Part shown: piece by piece, positions 1-5,830 of the stretch
Numbering within the stretch: the stretch's first letter is position 1
How the letters are laid out: the number at the start of each line of letters is the position of its first letter
NCBI GenBank assembly: GCA_030151505.1
Contig: JASLDQ010000345.1
Span: 1-5,830 of the forward strand
Reading direction: 5' to 3'
DNA from: Chromobacteriaceae bacterium
GTDB taxonomy: Bacteria > Pseudomonadota > Gammaproteobacteria > Burkholderiales > Aquaspirillaceae
Length of the DNA stretch: 5,830 nt
Made by a program: the position numbers and the translations under genes
Notes under the pieces: model-generated
Told to the model about the DNA's origin: nothing
Seen by the model: only the letters and a program-made list of their open reading frames with translations
Databases searched by the model: none

Positions 1-1135
1 CTCAGTTCGAAGCCGGCGGCCCCGACCGCCGCCGCCAGCAAGGCCGCCACCAGCTGCCAGTGCTGGCCGTAGGCCCCGCGCGGGATGACCGACTCCACCA
101 GCATGCCGGTGGCGACGGGAACGAGCATGGCCAGCAGCGCGGCGATCAGTCCCATCAGCGACAGCCACGCCAGGTCGCGGCCCAGTCCCCGGCTGCCGAA
201 GCGCAGCAGTTCGCGGGTGCCGAGCGGTCGGTCGGGCAGGGGGCGGTAGAGCATCAGGGCTTCGACGCGCAGCTCGCGCGCCAGCGCGGCGTCCACGGTG
301 TGCGTGGTACCGGTCGCATCCTGCTGTTGATAACCCCGCCCGTGGCCGGTGGGCAGCAGGGCGACGGCTTGGCCGTCCTCGCCAAAGCCGATCAGCGGGC
401 CGTTTTCCCGCCGCCACCAGTCGTCGCGCAGCAGGACGGTGCGGCTGCGCAGGCCGGCGCTGGCCAGCAAGGCGTCCACGTCGTCGGTGTCGCTCTGCTC
501 GCGGGTCAGGATCAGGGGGAGGTCGAGGGCGGCCGCTACCCGTCGGCAGGCGATCAGGGCGGGCGATTCGTGGCCGGGGTCGTCCTTGCGGAGGATCACC
601 GGCCTGTCGCCCGCCGCCCGGACCACGTCCGCCAGTCCGGCCAGACCCTCCTCGTAGGTGCTGTCCGTGTTGTGCCAGGTGCGCCGGATATGGCCGGCCC
701 GCCGGGCCGCCTGTTCCGCCAGCCGGCTGGCGAAGCCATGAGAGGCCTGGCGGTGAAGTTCGTCCAGCGCGTCGACGGCCGGCGGGGCCACCTCATCTGC
801 GGCGGAAACCCCGATGGCGCGCAGCCAGTGGTGAGCAACTGCCGGCGTTCCGTTTCCGGCAGGGTGTCGAGCGCGGCCCGGTCCGGCAGCCGCACCGCCT
901 TGGTGCCGAGCGTGCCGATTGCCAGCAGGCGACAGTCGCCGATCGGCGGCAGGCCGAGCAGGATGTCGCCCGCCTCCACCCGGAACAGGAAATGCCGTCG
1001 TCCGCCCGGTTCGACGGCGAAGGCGTTGATGGCGCCGCAGCGGACGTGGAGCAGCGCCGGACTGTCAGTCAGGTCCAGCGGCCGGGCGGCGCCCAAGGCG
1101 AGCAGGTCGCCGGGGAGTTGTTCGAGGCTGTCCAT
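1..1135 (-). pseudogene. Second ABC transporter of an NHLM/Nif11-type peptide export system; frameshifted and cut by the left window edge
   Basis: This is the N-terminal half of the peptidase-less ABC exporter that accompanies C39 exporters in NHLM clusters (family TIGR03797, by recall). Codons from 1135 to 833 encode a cyclic-nucleotide-binding-like region (FRVEAGDILLG, LLAIGTLGTKAV). That frame then turns into Arg/Pro-rich nonsense and stops at 596-598. From 833 the frame shifted by -1 is open to base 3 and restores the family pattern: HHWLRAIGVSAADEVA, then WWRRENGPL (about 395-425), VALLPTGHGRGY and MLYRPLP. It ends with one membrane helix (about 105-175) and the start of another (3-60). 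A single missing base in CTC-ACC near 833 explains the break. The start could be GTG at 1138 (4-base overlap with the upstream gene) or ATG at 1135. AGGA at 1144-1147 lies 8 bases from the ATG, which I prefer. The rest of the membrane domain and the ATPase domain lie outside the window. Family identity is firm; whether the gene is dead or the base is a sequencing error is open. Confidence 0.9.
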
Positions 1136-3318
1136 CACATCGTTCCTACCAGTGCGGCGTATTCGCCGTGGCGGGCCAGCAATTCGTCATGCCGGCCGCG
1201 CTCCACCACCTGGCCGGACTTGAGCACGATGATTTCGTCGCAGTCACGCAGGGTGGACAGCCGGTGGGCGATGATGACGCAGGCGCAGCCGCGGCGGCGC
1301 AGCGCCTCGTCGATGGCTTGCTCGGTCACGGTGTCCAGCGCGGCGGTGGCCTCGTCCAGCACCAGCAGCGCCGGATTGCGGGCCAGCGCCCGGGCGATTT
1401 CCAGCCGCTGCCGCTCGCCGCCGCTCCAGTTGACGCCGCCCTCGGCGATGGCGGTATCCAGCCCCTTGGGGCGCAGGGCGACCTCGCGCGCGATGCGGGC
1501 GTCTTCCAGCGCGGCCCAGAGGTCCGCGTCCGGCACGCTGTCGTCCCACAGGGTGAGGTTGTCGCGCAGGCTGCCTTCGAACAGGAACACGTCCTGATCG
1601 ACGTAGGCGGCGACCATGGCGAAGACGCGCGGAGGCAGGCTGACCAGCGGGCGGCCGTCGAGTAGGACCTCGCCCGTGGTCGGCGGCAGAAGGCCGCTGC
1701 AGATGCGCCCCAGCGTGGTCTTGCCGCTGCCCGATGCGCCGACCAGCGCCACGCGGGCACCCGGCTCCAGCGTCAGCGACACGTCCCGGATCTGCGGCGG
1801 GTCGAGCGGGCTGTAGCCGTAACCGACGTTGCGCAGTTCCAGCCGGCCCTGCAGCCCGGCGGCCCAGCCCGCCTCGACCTCCGTGTCGACCGCGGATTCG
1901 GTGACCAGCGGCAGCGGGTAGCGGAACACGTCGGACAGGCGGGTGAGCAGGCCCTTGATGGTCTGCACGTGGCCGGCCAGCGCCACCAGATGGGCGACGG
2001 GCTGGGTGAAGCCGGCCATCAGCGCCTGGAACGCGACCAGATCACCCAGCGTCAGTGCGCCGCTCATCACCCGGTAGCCGCCCAGCCCGAGCACCGCCAC
2101 CACGGTCAGGCCGTTGAGCAGATTGGGCACGACTGACAGCAGCACCGTCTGCCGGCCCAGTCCCTGCTGCCCGATCAGGGCGGAGGCCTGATAACCGGCC
2201 CAGTGGGTGAAGGCGGCGTTCTCGGTGCCGCTGGCCTTGAGGGTTTCGATGCCGCGGATGCTGCCGACGGTGGCGGCCGACAGCTTGCCCTGATCGCCGA
2301 TCAGGCGGGCGGACAGGTCCTGCCGCTCGCGCGACAGGGCGCGCAGGCACCACAGGTTGAAGGACACCAGCCCGATGCCGCACAAGCCCAGCTGCAGGTC
2401 GTAGGCGAGCATCACCGCGGCGTAGAACACCACCGAGATCAGGTTGAAGACATTGGTTGCCAGCTCGCCCGACAAGAGCTGGGCGATCCGTTCGGACGCG
2501 CCGATGCGGTTGGCGACCTCGCCGGCATGGCGCTGGTTGAAGAAGTTGAGCGGCAGCCGCAGCACATGGGCGAGAAAGCGGCTCGACATGGCGACGGCGA
2601 GCTTGAGCTCCAGCCGGAGCAGATAGCGCTGCTGCAGCCAGGTCAGGAAGGCGCGGACCAGCAGGGTGGCGACCATGACCACGGCCAGCGGCCGGAACCA
2701 TTCCTCCTGCTTGTCCACCAGCACGTTGTCGACGAAAACCTTGGAAAACACCGGGATCAGCACGCCGGGGATCACCAGCAGCAGGCTCGCCAGCGCGACG
2801 AAGCCGACCGCTTCGCGCGAATGGCGCAACCAGTGCGCTAGCTCGCGCACCAGCGACGGCGGCCGCCCGGCCGGCTTGAAATCCGGCCCCGGCTCGAACA
2901 CCAGCACCACGCCGGTGAAGCATTCGGCCAGTTCTTCCAGCGTGACGGTGCGCGGGCCGCTGGCCGGATCGTTGAGGTAGGCAATCCCATCGCGGATGCC
3001 TTCAAACACCAGAAAATGGTTGAAGTTCCAGTGCAGGATCGACGGCACCGGCAGGGCGGCGAGGCTGGCCGGGTTGTCCTTGGTGAAGCCCTTGGCCGAG
3101 AGGCCGTATTGCCGTGCGCACTTGAGCAGGTTGCTGGCCTTGCTGCCGTTGCGCGACACCCCGCAGCCCACGCGCAGCTCCTCCAGCGGCACCCAGCGGC
3201 CGTGATGGGCCAGCACGATGGCCAGTGCCGCCGCGCCACACTCCACCGCCTCCATCTGCAGGATGGTCGGCGTCTTGACCCGCCGTTGCAGCGGGTCCGG
3301 CTTCGCGGCCGCCGTCAT
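1135..3318 (-). CDS. Peptidase-containing ABC transporter (C39 bacteriocin-processing exporter, NHLM type)
   Basis: This 727-residue inner-membrane exporter would cut the leader after Gly-Gly and move the released peptide out using ATP (family TIGR03796, by recall). Residues about 15-145 form a C39 peptidase: oxyanion Gln21, catalytic Cys27 in QMEAVECGAA, His101 in NFNHFLVFEG and Asp117 in YLNDPASG, all intact. Residues about 168-460 form the exporter membrane domain, with helices near 171-195, 209-228, 287-325 and 395-415. The ATPase domain follows: Walker A GASGSGKTT (527-535), Q-loop Gln575, signature WSGGE (631-635, a variant of LSGGQ), Walker B LLVLDE (651-656) and H-loop His685. No key residue is missing and the length is full. 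The start codon overlaps the stop of the HlyD gene as ATGA, and no strong ribosome site is visible, so translation is probably coupled. Its likely substrates are the two Nif11-like precursors upstream. Confidence 0.97.
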   Translation of the reverse strand: MTAAAKPDPLQRRVKTPTILQMEAVECGAAALAIVLAHHGRWVPLEELRVGCGVSRNGSKASNLLKCARQYGLSAKGFTKDNPASLAALPVPSILHWNFNHFLVFEGIRDGIAYLNDPASGPRTVTLEELAECFTGVVLVFEPGPDFKPAGRPPSLVRELAHWLRHSREAVGFVALASLLLVIPGVLIPVFSKVFVDNVLVDKQEEWFRPLAVVMVATLLVRAFLTWLQQRYLLRLELKLAVAMSSRFLAHVLRLPLNFFNQRHAGEVANRIGASERIAQLLSGELATNVFNLISVVFYAAVMLAYDLQLGLCGIGLVSFNLWCLRALSRERQDLSARLIGDQGKLSAATVGSIRGIETLKASGTENAAFTHWAGYQASALIGQQGLGRQTVLLSVVPNLLNGLTVVAVLGLGGYRVMSGALTLGDLVAFQALMAGFTQPVAHLVALAGHVQTIKGLLTRLSDVFRYPLPLVTESAVDTEVEAGWAAGLQGRLELRNVGYGYSPLDPPQIRDVSLTLEPGARVALVGASGSGKTTLGRICSGLLPPTTGEVLLDGRPLVSLPPRVFAMVAAYVDQDVFLFEGSLRDNLTLWDDSVPDADLWAALEDARIAREVALRPKGLDTAIAEGGVNWSGGERQRLEIARALARNPALLVLDEATAALDTVTEQAIDEALRRRGCACVIIAHRLSTLRDCDEIIVLKSGQVVERGRHDELLARHGEYAALVGTM

Positions 3319-4586
3319 GGATACAGGCCCGTGCTCTTGCGCAGGAACGGCATCAGCAGGGTGATCGGGCGCTGTTCAAGCACGGTGACCTCGGCGCTGG
3401 CGGTGGTGCCGCTCTGCAGGCGCATCGGCGGGCCGCCAGCCGAGGTCCAGCGGTAGCCGCTGGTGGTGGCCGGGTCCGGTTCCAGTTCGACCTGCACCGC
3501 GTAAGGCGGGCCTTCGCGGGCAAACATCTCGGCCAGGGTCGGGTTGGGCAGCACGGCCGAAATGCCCTGCAGGGACAGCGGAAACTCCGACACCGCGCGC
3601 ACCCGGCCGCGCAGCGTGCCGTATTCCTCCTTGCGGATATTCGCGGGCGCAAGGCGGACCGTCATGCCCGGCGCCAGTTTCTTCCCGTGTTCGGTTGGCA
3701 TGTAGACCAGCGCTTCCAGCCCGCCCTGCCGGTCGAGTCCCTTTTCGATCGACAGCAGCGGCTGGCCCGGCTGGACCACCGCTCCCGGCGAGACTTTCAG
3801 CTCGATCACGCGGCCGTCGGCCGGTGCGGTCACGACCGAGTCGCGGGACAGGATCAGGTCCTGCTGGCCGGCGGTGCGGCGGGCGTCGTTGACGTTGATT
3901 TCCAGCCGGTTGCGTTCCTTGCGGTAGGTGTTCTGCAGCTCAATCAGCTCGGCGTCCAGCCGTAGCAGTTCGTGGCGGCGGTCGGCGGTTTCCTGCCGGA
4001 CCCGGCTGATTTCGGCGCGGCTGTCGTCCAGTGCCCGCGGCGAGAAAAACCCCTTGGCCGCGTGGCTTTCCTGCTGCTCCAGCGTGCGCTGCAGGAATTT
4101 GGCTCGCGCCTCGCCGTCGGCGATCGACTGCCGCAGCGCCGCGCGCCGCTGTTCCACATTGCCCGATTTGAGCCTGAATTCGCGCTGGTAGTCATGGTCG
4201 AAGCGGGCGAGCAGGGCCGCCTGGTCGTCGGCCAGCGCTTCGGCGTCGCGGGTCTTGCGGGCGGTTTCGCGCTGGTCGATGTAAGCCAGCACCTGACCCT
4301 TGCGCACAACGTCGTCGACCGAGACCACGAAACGGTTGACCGTGCCCGAGGCCTGGCTCATCGCGTCGGCCACCTGGCCCGCGCGGGCGAGCAGGATGCC
4401 CTGGCCGGTGACGGTGGTGGGAATGGCGCCGACGATGCTCCAGACCAGCAGCCACAGCCCGAGGCCGCCCAGCGCCGCCAGCGCGATCCAGCCGCGGCGG
4501 TCGGTGACGGCGACCAGCCGGTCCAGCTGTTCGGGCGAAGCCAGCCGGTCGAGCGCGGCCTGGCGGAAGAAGCGTTTTTCAGCCAT
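3315..4586 (-). CDS. HlyD-family membrane fusion protein of the NHLM export system
   Basis: This 423-residue periplasmic adaptor should link the inner-membrane ABC exporter to an outer-membrane channel (family TIGR03794, by recall). Residues 1-31 are cytoplasmic, with the opening MAEKRFFRQAALDRL and SPEQLDRLV that I recall as typical of the family. One membrane helix spans about 33-54. A first lipoyl-like half follows at about 78-104 (ASGTVNRF to KGQVLAYID), then a long charged helical hairpin at about 105-245 (rich in Arg, Glu, Gln and Ala), the second lipoyl half at about 250-281 (VVTAPADGRVIEL, PGQPLLSIE) and a beta-barrel C-terminus. The frame extends upstream to a TTG at 4646, adding 20 residues. 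I chose ATG at 4586 because of the family-like start, although its only purine-rich site (GGAG) is 14 bases upstream and weak. The stop overlaps the next gene's start by 4 bases. No outer-membrane TolC-like gene is visible in the window. Confidence 0.95.
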   Translation of the reverse strand: MAEKRFFRQAALDRLASPEQLDRLVAVTDRRGWIALAALGGLGLWLLVWSIVGAIPTTVTGQGILLARAGQVADAMSQASGTVNRFVVSVDDVVRKGQVLAYIDQRETARKTRDAEALADDQAALLARFDHDYQREFRLKSGNVEQRRAALRQSIADGEARAKFLQRTLEQQESHAAKGFFSPRALDDSRAEISRVRQETADRRHELLRLDAELIELQNTYRKERNRLEINVNDARRTAGQQDLILSRDSVVTAPADGRVIELKVSPGAVVQPGQPLLSIEKGLDRQGGLEALVYMPTEHGKKLAPGMTVRLAPANIRKEEYGTLRGRVRAVSEFPLSLQGISAVLPNPTLAEMFAREGPPYAVQVELEPDPATTSGYRWTSAGGPPMRLQSGTTASAEVTVLEQRPITLLMPFLRKSTGLYP

Positions 4587-4779
4587 GACGGGGTGGGCGG
4601 CTCCGGAGCAGGGCGGGGCGGTACGGGTATGAAACGAGGGAGGCAAGTAGAGGCATCTGGTCGGGCAAGCCGGAGCAATTCACGGTCATCGGTTCGGGGG
4701 CAGCAAAACAGCCATGTACGGTACATGGCTGCGGTGTCCGCAAGAGGGCGTGGTGGGGCGCGTTTCCTCTTTCAATATC
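4587..4779 (-). other. Spacer between precursor A and the export genes
   Basis: This 193-base stretch lies between the stop of precursor A and the HlyD start. I see no convincing gene in it. It holds the palindrome described at 4705-4731 and, close to the HlyD gene, GC-rich sequence with a weak GGAG. I found no clear sigma-70 promoter for the export genes downstream of the palindrome. They are therefore either transcribed by read-through from the precursor genes or from a promoter I cannot recognise. Confidence 0.5.
4705..4731 (-). terminator. Perfect inverted repeat plus U-run: possible attenuator/terminator after precursor A
   Basis: Bases 4709-4719 (CAGCCATGTAC) and 4721-4731 are perfect 11-base inverted repeats around a single base, 4720. 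In the minus-strand transcript this can fold into a 10-base-pair stem with a 3-base loop, followed directly by UUUU (from AAAA at 4705-4708) and then G. The position, about 50 bases after the stop of precursor A and before the transporter genes, suits partial termination that gives more precursor than exporter transcript. The U-run is short and the stem is only moderately GC-rich, so termination would be incomplete. The near-perfect symmetry also fits a dimeric DNA-binding protein's operator. I cannot decide between these from sequence alone. Confidence 0.45.
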
Positions 4780-5067
4780 TCAACATCTGCCGAAGCCCGA
4801 GCCTTTGGTTCCTTCCTTGCCGAGCCCCATCCTTGGGGGGAAGCCGCCCGACACCAGTTCCATCTCGAAATCGGACAGCTCGTCGGAGGCGGTGCTCAGC
4901 ACGCTGATGGCGTCGTCGGTGCTGACGTCGAAACCCTGGGTGCGGGCGAGGTCGGCCAGCGCGGCGTAGTCGATCACGCCGTTGTTGAAGTGGCTGCTGA
5001 CCGATTCCTGCAGGGCCGGATTGGCATTGACCTGCTGGCGGAAGGCTTGGGCGGACTGGATGGACAT
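4780..5067 (-). CDS. Nif11-like leader peptide precursor A (exported peptide)
   Basis: This 95-residue precursor has a Nif11-type leader (family TIGR03798, by recall). It opens MSIQSAQAFRQQVNANPALQ, continues LADLARTQGFDVSTDDAISVL, and ends in DELSDFEMELVSGG, a double-glycine site at residues 74-75. Cleavage there by the neighbouring C39 exporter would release a 20-residue core, FPPRMGLGKEGTKGSGFGRC, which is Gly-rich, has net charge about +3 and ends in a single Cys. The start is well supported: AAGGAGA covers 5076-5082, with GGAG 9 bases from the ATG. The leader differs from precursor B's at only two residues, Ser25 (Gly in B) and Thr43 (Ser in B). Core codons include AGG, GGA, AGA, CCA and TGT, unlike the leader. 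What the mature peptide does is unknown; a bacteriocin or signal is an inference from the export genes. No modifying enzyme is visible in the window. Confidence 0.9.
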   Translation of the reverse strand: MSIQSAQAFRQQVNANPALQESVSSHFNNGVIDYAALADLARTQGFDVSTDDAISVLSTASDELSDFEMELVSGGFPPRMGLGKEGTKGSGFGRC

Positions 5068-5314
5068 GGGATCGATCTCCTTGGTGGGGCGGGATGTCCG
5101 GCGGATCGGACGAAGCAGGGAAAACAGAATATTAGTTCAGACGCCATCCTGCTGGCATGAAAATTTATGGATGTGCATTGAGGTTTGCCATCTTTCCAGG
5201 CCCCGTAGCCGTCTCGCTTATTCGGCAAGACAGCTGCGGGAGAGGGCCGGCCGCTACCCGGCCGTTGCCGGCAGCATGGGGTGTGTCCACGTTCTGCCGG
5301 ACGTGGCCCGGTTG
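5068..5314 (-). other. Spacer between precursors B and A: 3' hairpins and promoter-like block
   Basis: This 247-base spacer holds no convincing gene. Its right part, just after precursor B, has several inverted repeats: stem 5287-5292 with 5301-5306 (CCACGT, 8-base loop), stem 5248-5252 with 5260-5264 (7-base loop), and an 8-base stem, with one G-U pair in the minus-strand RNA, formed by 5207-5214 and 5228-5235. None is followed by a clear U-run, so I do not call a terminator. The left part is AT-richer and carries the block at 5128-5173 that resembles the region upstream of precursor B, then the ribosome site of precursor A. Confidence 0.5.
5128..5173 (-). promoter_or_regulatory. Conserved upstream block of precursor A (probable promoter or regulatory region)
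   Basis: This 46-base AT-rich block matches the block at 5658-5703 upstream of precursor B at about 35 of 46 positions without gaps (hand alignment). The strongest part is 5155-5173, plus-strand GCATGAAAATTTATGGATG, with 17 of 19 bases shared. It lies about 60-106 bases before the ATG, versus about 65-110 for B. In the minus direction the block ends with TAATATT, a possible weak -10 element (TAACATT in B). I found no good -35 element at the expected distance, so the sigma factor is unclear. Conservation in place and order between the two copies is the main evidence that it controls transcription. Confidence 0.4.
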
Positions 5315-5593
5315 TCACCGGAGGAAGGACTTGGCTTCCTTCTTGTTGAGCGACTGATGTATGGGGATCCCGCCCGATACCAGCTCCATCTCGAAATCGG
5401 ACAGTTCGTCGGAGGCGGTGCTCAGCACGCTGATGGCGTCGTCGGTGCTGACGTCGAAGCCCTGGCTGCGGGCGAGGTCGGCCAGCGCGGCGTAGTCGAT
5501 CACGCCGTTGTTGAAGTGGCCGCTGACCGATTCCTGCAGGGCCGGATTGGCGTTGACCTGCTGACGGAAGGCCTGGGCGGACTGGATGGACAT
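5315..5593 (-). CDS. Nif11-like leader peptide precursor B (exported peptide)
   Basis: This 92-residue precursor is a paralogue of precursor A. Leader residues 1-75 are 73/75 identical and end in the same ELVSGG site. The coding DNA for the leader differs at about 10 of 225 bases, mostly silent, so the copies are recent or kept alike by recombination. The predicted core is 17 residues, IPIHQSLNKKEAKSFLR, cationic with net charge about +3 and with no Cys. It therefore cannot form thioether or disulfide rings. Compared with core A it keeps only a sparse pattern: Pro2, Leu7, Lys9, Lys13 and, with a gap, a Phe-x-Arg near the end. AAGGAGA at 5602-5608 puts GGAG 9 bases from the ATG, the same layout as in A. 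It is the first gene of the set visible in the window. Its C39 partner lies downstream. Mature function is unknown. Confidence 0.9.
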   Translation of the reverse strand: MSIQSAQAFRQQVNANPALQESVSGHFNNGVIDYAALADLARSQGFDVSTDDAISVLSTASDELSDFEMELVSGGIPIHQSLNKKEAKSFLR

Positions 5594-5830
5594 GGAATTG
5601 GTCTCCTTGGCGTCGGGTTCGCTCGCCCGGTGAGCTGGACGAAATCAGTTGAAGGGGAATGTTAATTCGGAGGCAATTCTATTTGCATGAAAAATTATTG
5701 ATGCGTGTTGACTTTGGGCAGGGTGAAGCGAAGGCCGCATACGGATGACCTCTGTTATCTTTGATCTTTGGCAACCCTGCGCGGCTCAGCCTGGTTCGTT
5801 TGCCAGGCCTCTTAGGCCCGTCCCTCCCGA
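5594..5830. other. Upstream region of precursor B, no gene recognised
   Basis: This 237-base end of the window is AT-richer than the operon and I see no supported gene on either strand. It holds the ribosome site of precursor B (5602-5608), the conserved block at 5658-5703, and small inverted repeats near the right edge: GCCTGG at 5789-5794 with 5803-5808, and GGCCT/AGGCC around 5806-5817. The repeats could be the tail of a neighbouring transcription unit, but no U- or T-run follows them. Confidence 0.4.
5658..5703 (-). promoter_or_regulatory. Conserved upstream block of precursor B (probable promoter or regulatory region)
   Basis: This is the counterpart of the block upstream of precursor A; the shared core is 5685-5703, plus-strand GCATGAAAAATTATTGATG. 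On the minus strand it contains ATCAATAATTTT, which fits the core of the IHF binding consensus (ATCAA, four bases, TT); the A copy has one mismatch there (ATCCA). A TAGAAT at about 5675-5680 (minus strand) is a five-of-six match to a -10 box but has only a poor -35 partner and is not shared with A. The block's role as promoter is inferred from conservation and position. Confidence 0.4.

Noticed and set aside
596..832. The tail of the unshifted frame as a true short protein (180 codons from the GTG at 1138)
   Set aside because: After base 833 the frame is Arg/Pro/Trp-rich with no family features, while the shifted frame carries clear family motifs and runs to the window edge.
826..842. Programmed -1 ribosomal frameshift in the second ABC transporter
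   Set aside because: There is no X-XXY-YYZ slippery heptamer and I see no convincing stimulatory structure. A mutation or a sequencing error is simpler.
60..1223. A 387-codon open frame on the plus strand
   Set aside because: It is antisense to the second ABC transporter, is low-complexity (Gly, Arg, Ala, Gln) and matches no family I know. It is a GC-rich shadow of the real gene.
4780..5067. Precursor A as a lanthipeptide (Ser/Thr plus a C-terminal Cys)
   Set aside because: No LanM or other dehydratase is in the window and the sister core has no Cys. The Nif11 leader and C39 exporter alone do not imply a lanthionine product.
5157..5357. Plus-strand 66-codon frame beginning inside the AT-rich block
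   Set aside because: The start has no ribosome site, the frame runs antisense into the core of precursor B, and the matching place in the B copy stops after four codons.
4780..5593. NHLP (nitrile hydratase-like) leader instead of Nif11
   Set aside because: The leader is short and matches the Nif11 layout (SAQAF, then LARTQGFDVS, then DELSDFEMELVSGG). It does not resemble nitrile hydratase alpha-subunit leaders.
5745..5830. Possible divergent gene starting at the ATG at 5745 and leaving the window
   Set aside because: It has only 28 codons, third positions rich in T unlike the other genes, a poorly placed ribosome site and no recognisable family. It cannot be supported from this window.
1..5830. 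tRNA, rRNA, CRISPR array or insertion sequence
   Set aside because: I saw no cloverleaf, no spaced short direct repeats and no transposase. The only long repeat is the duplicated precursor with its upstream region.

Overview
The window is GC-rich, and its long reading frames strongly prefer G or C in third codon positions. All convincing genes lie on the minus strand. Gene content and codon use suggest a high-GC proteobacterium, perhaps a betaproteobacterium. That placement is an inference from protein style only, since there is no rRNA or other marker here.

Read in the direction of transcription (right to left), the window holds: an AT-richer upstream region (about 5594-5830); a small peptide precursor, here called B (5315-5593); a spacer with its own promoter-like block (5068-5314); a second precursor, A (4780-5067); a spacer with a strong palindrome followed by a short U-run (4587-4779); a HlyD-type membrane fusion protein (3315-4586); an ABC transporter with an N-terminal C39 peptidase (1135-3318); and the first part of a second ABC transporter that runs off the left edge (1-1135). 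The last three genes overlap or abut by 1-4 bases, as in a translationally coupled operon.

Together these form a leader-peptide export system of the NHLM/Nif11 type. Two Nif11-like precursors with Gly-Gly leaders would be cut by the C39 peptidase and exported through the paired ABC proteins and the HlyD adaptor. The two precursors have nearly identical 75-residue leaders (2 differences) but almost unrelated short cationic cores (20 and 17 residues).

Three points stand out. First, the leaders are conserved and the cores diverge abruptly at the Gly-Gly site, with no modifying enzyme in the window. Second, the second ABC transporter gene carries an apparent one-base deletion near base 833 that breaks its reading frame. 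Third, a terminator-like hairpin sits between the precursor genes and the export genes.
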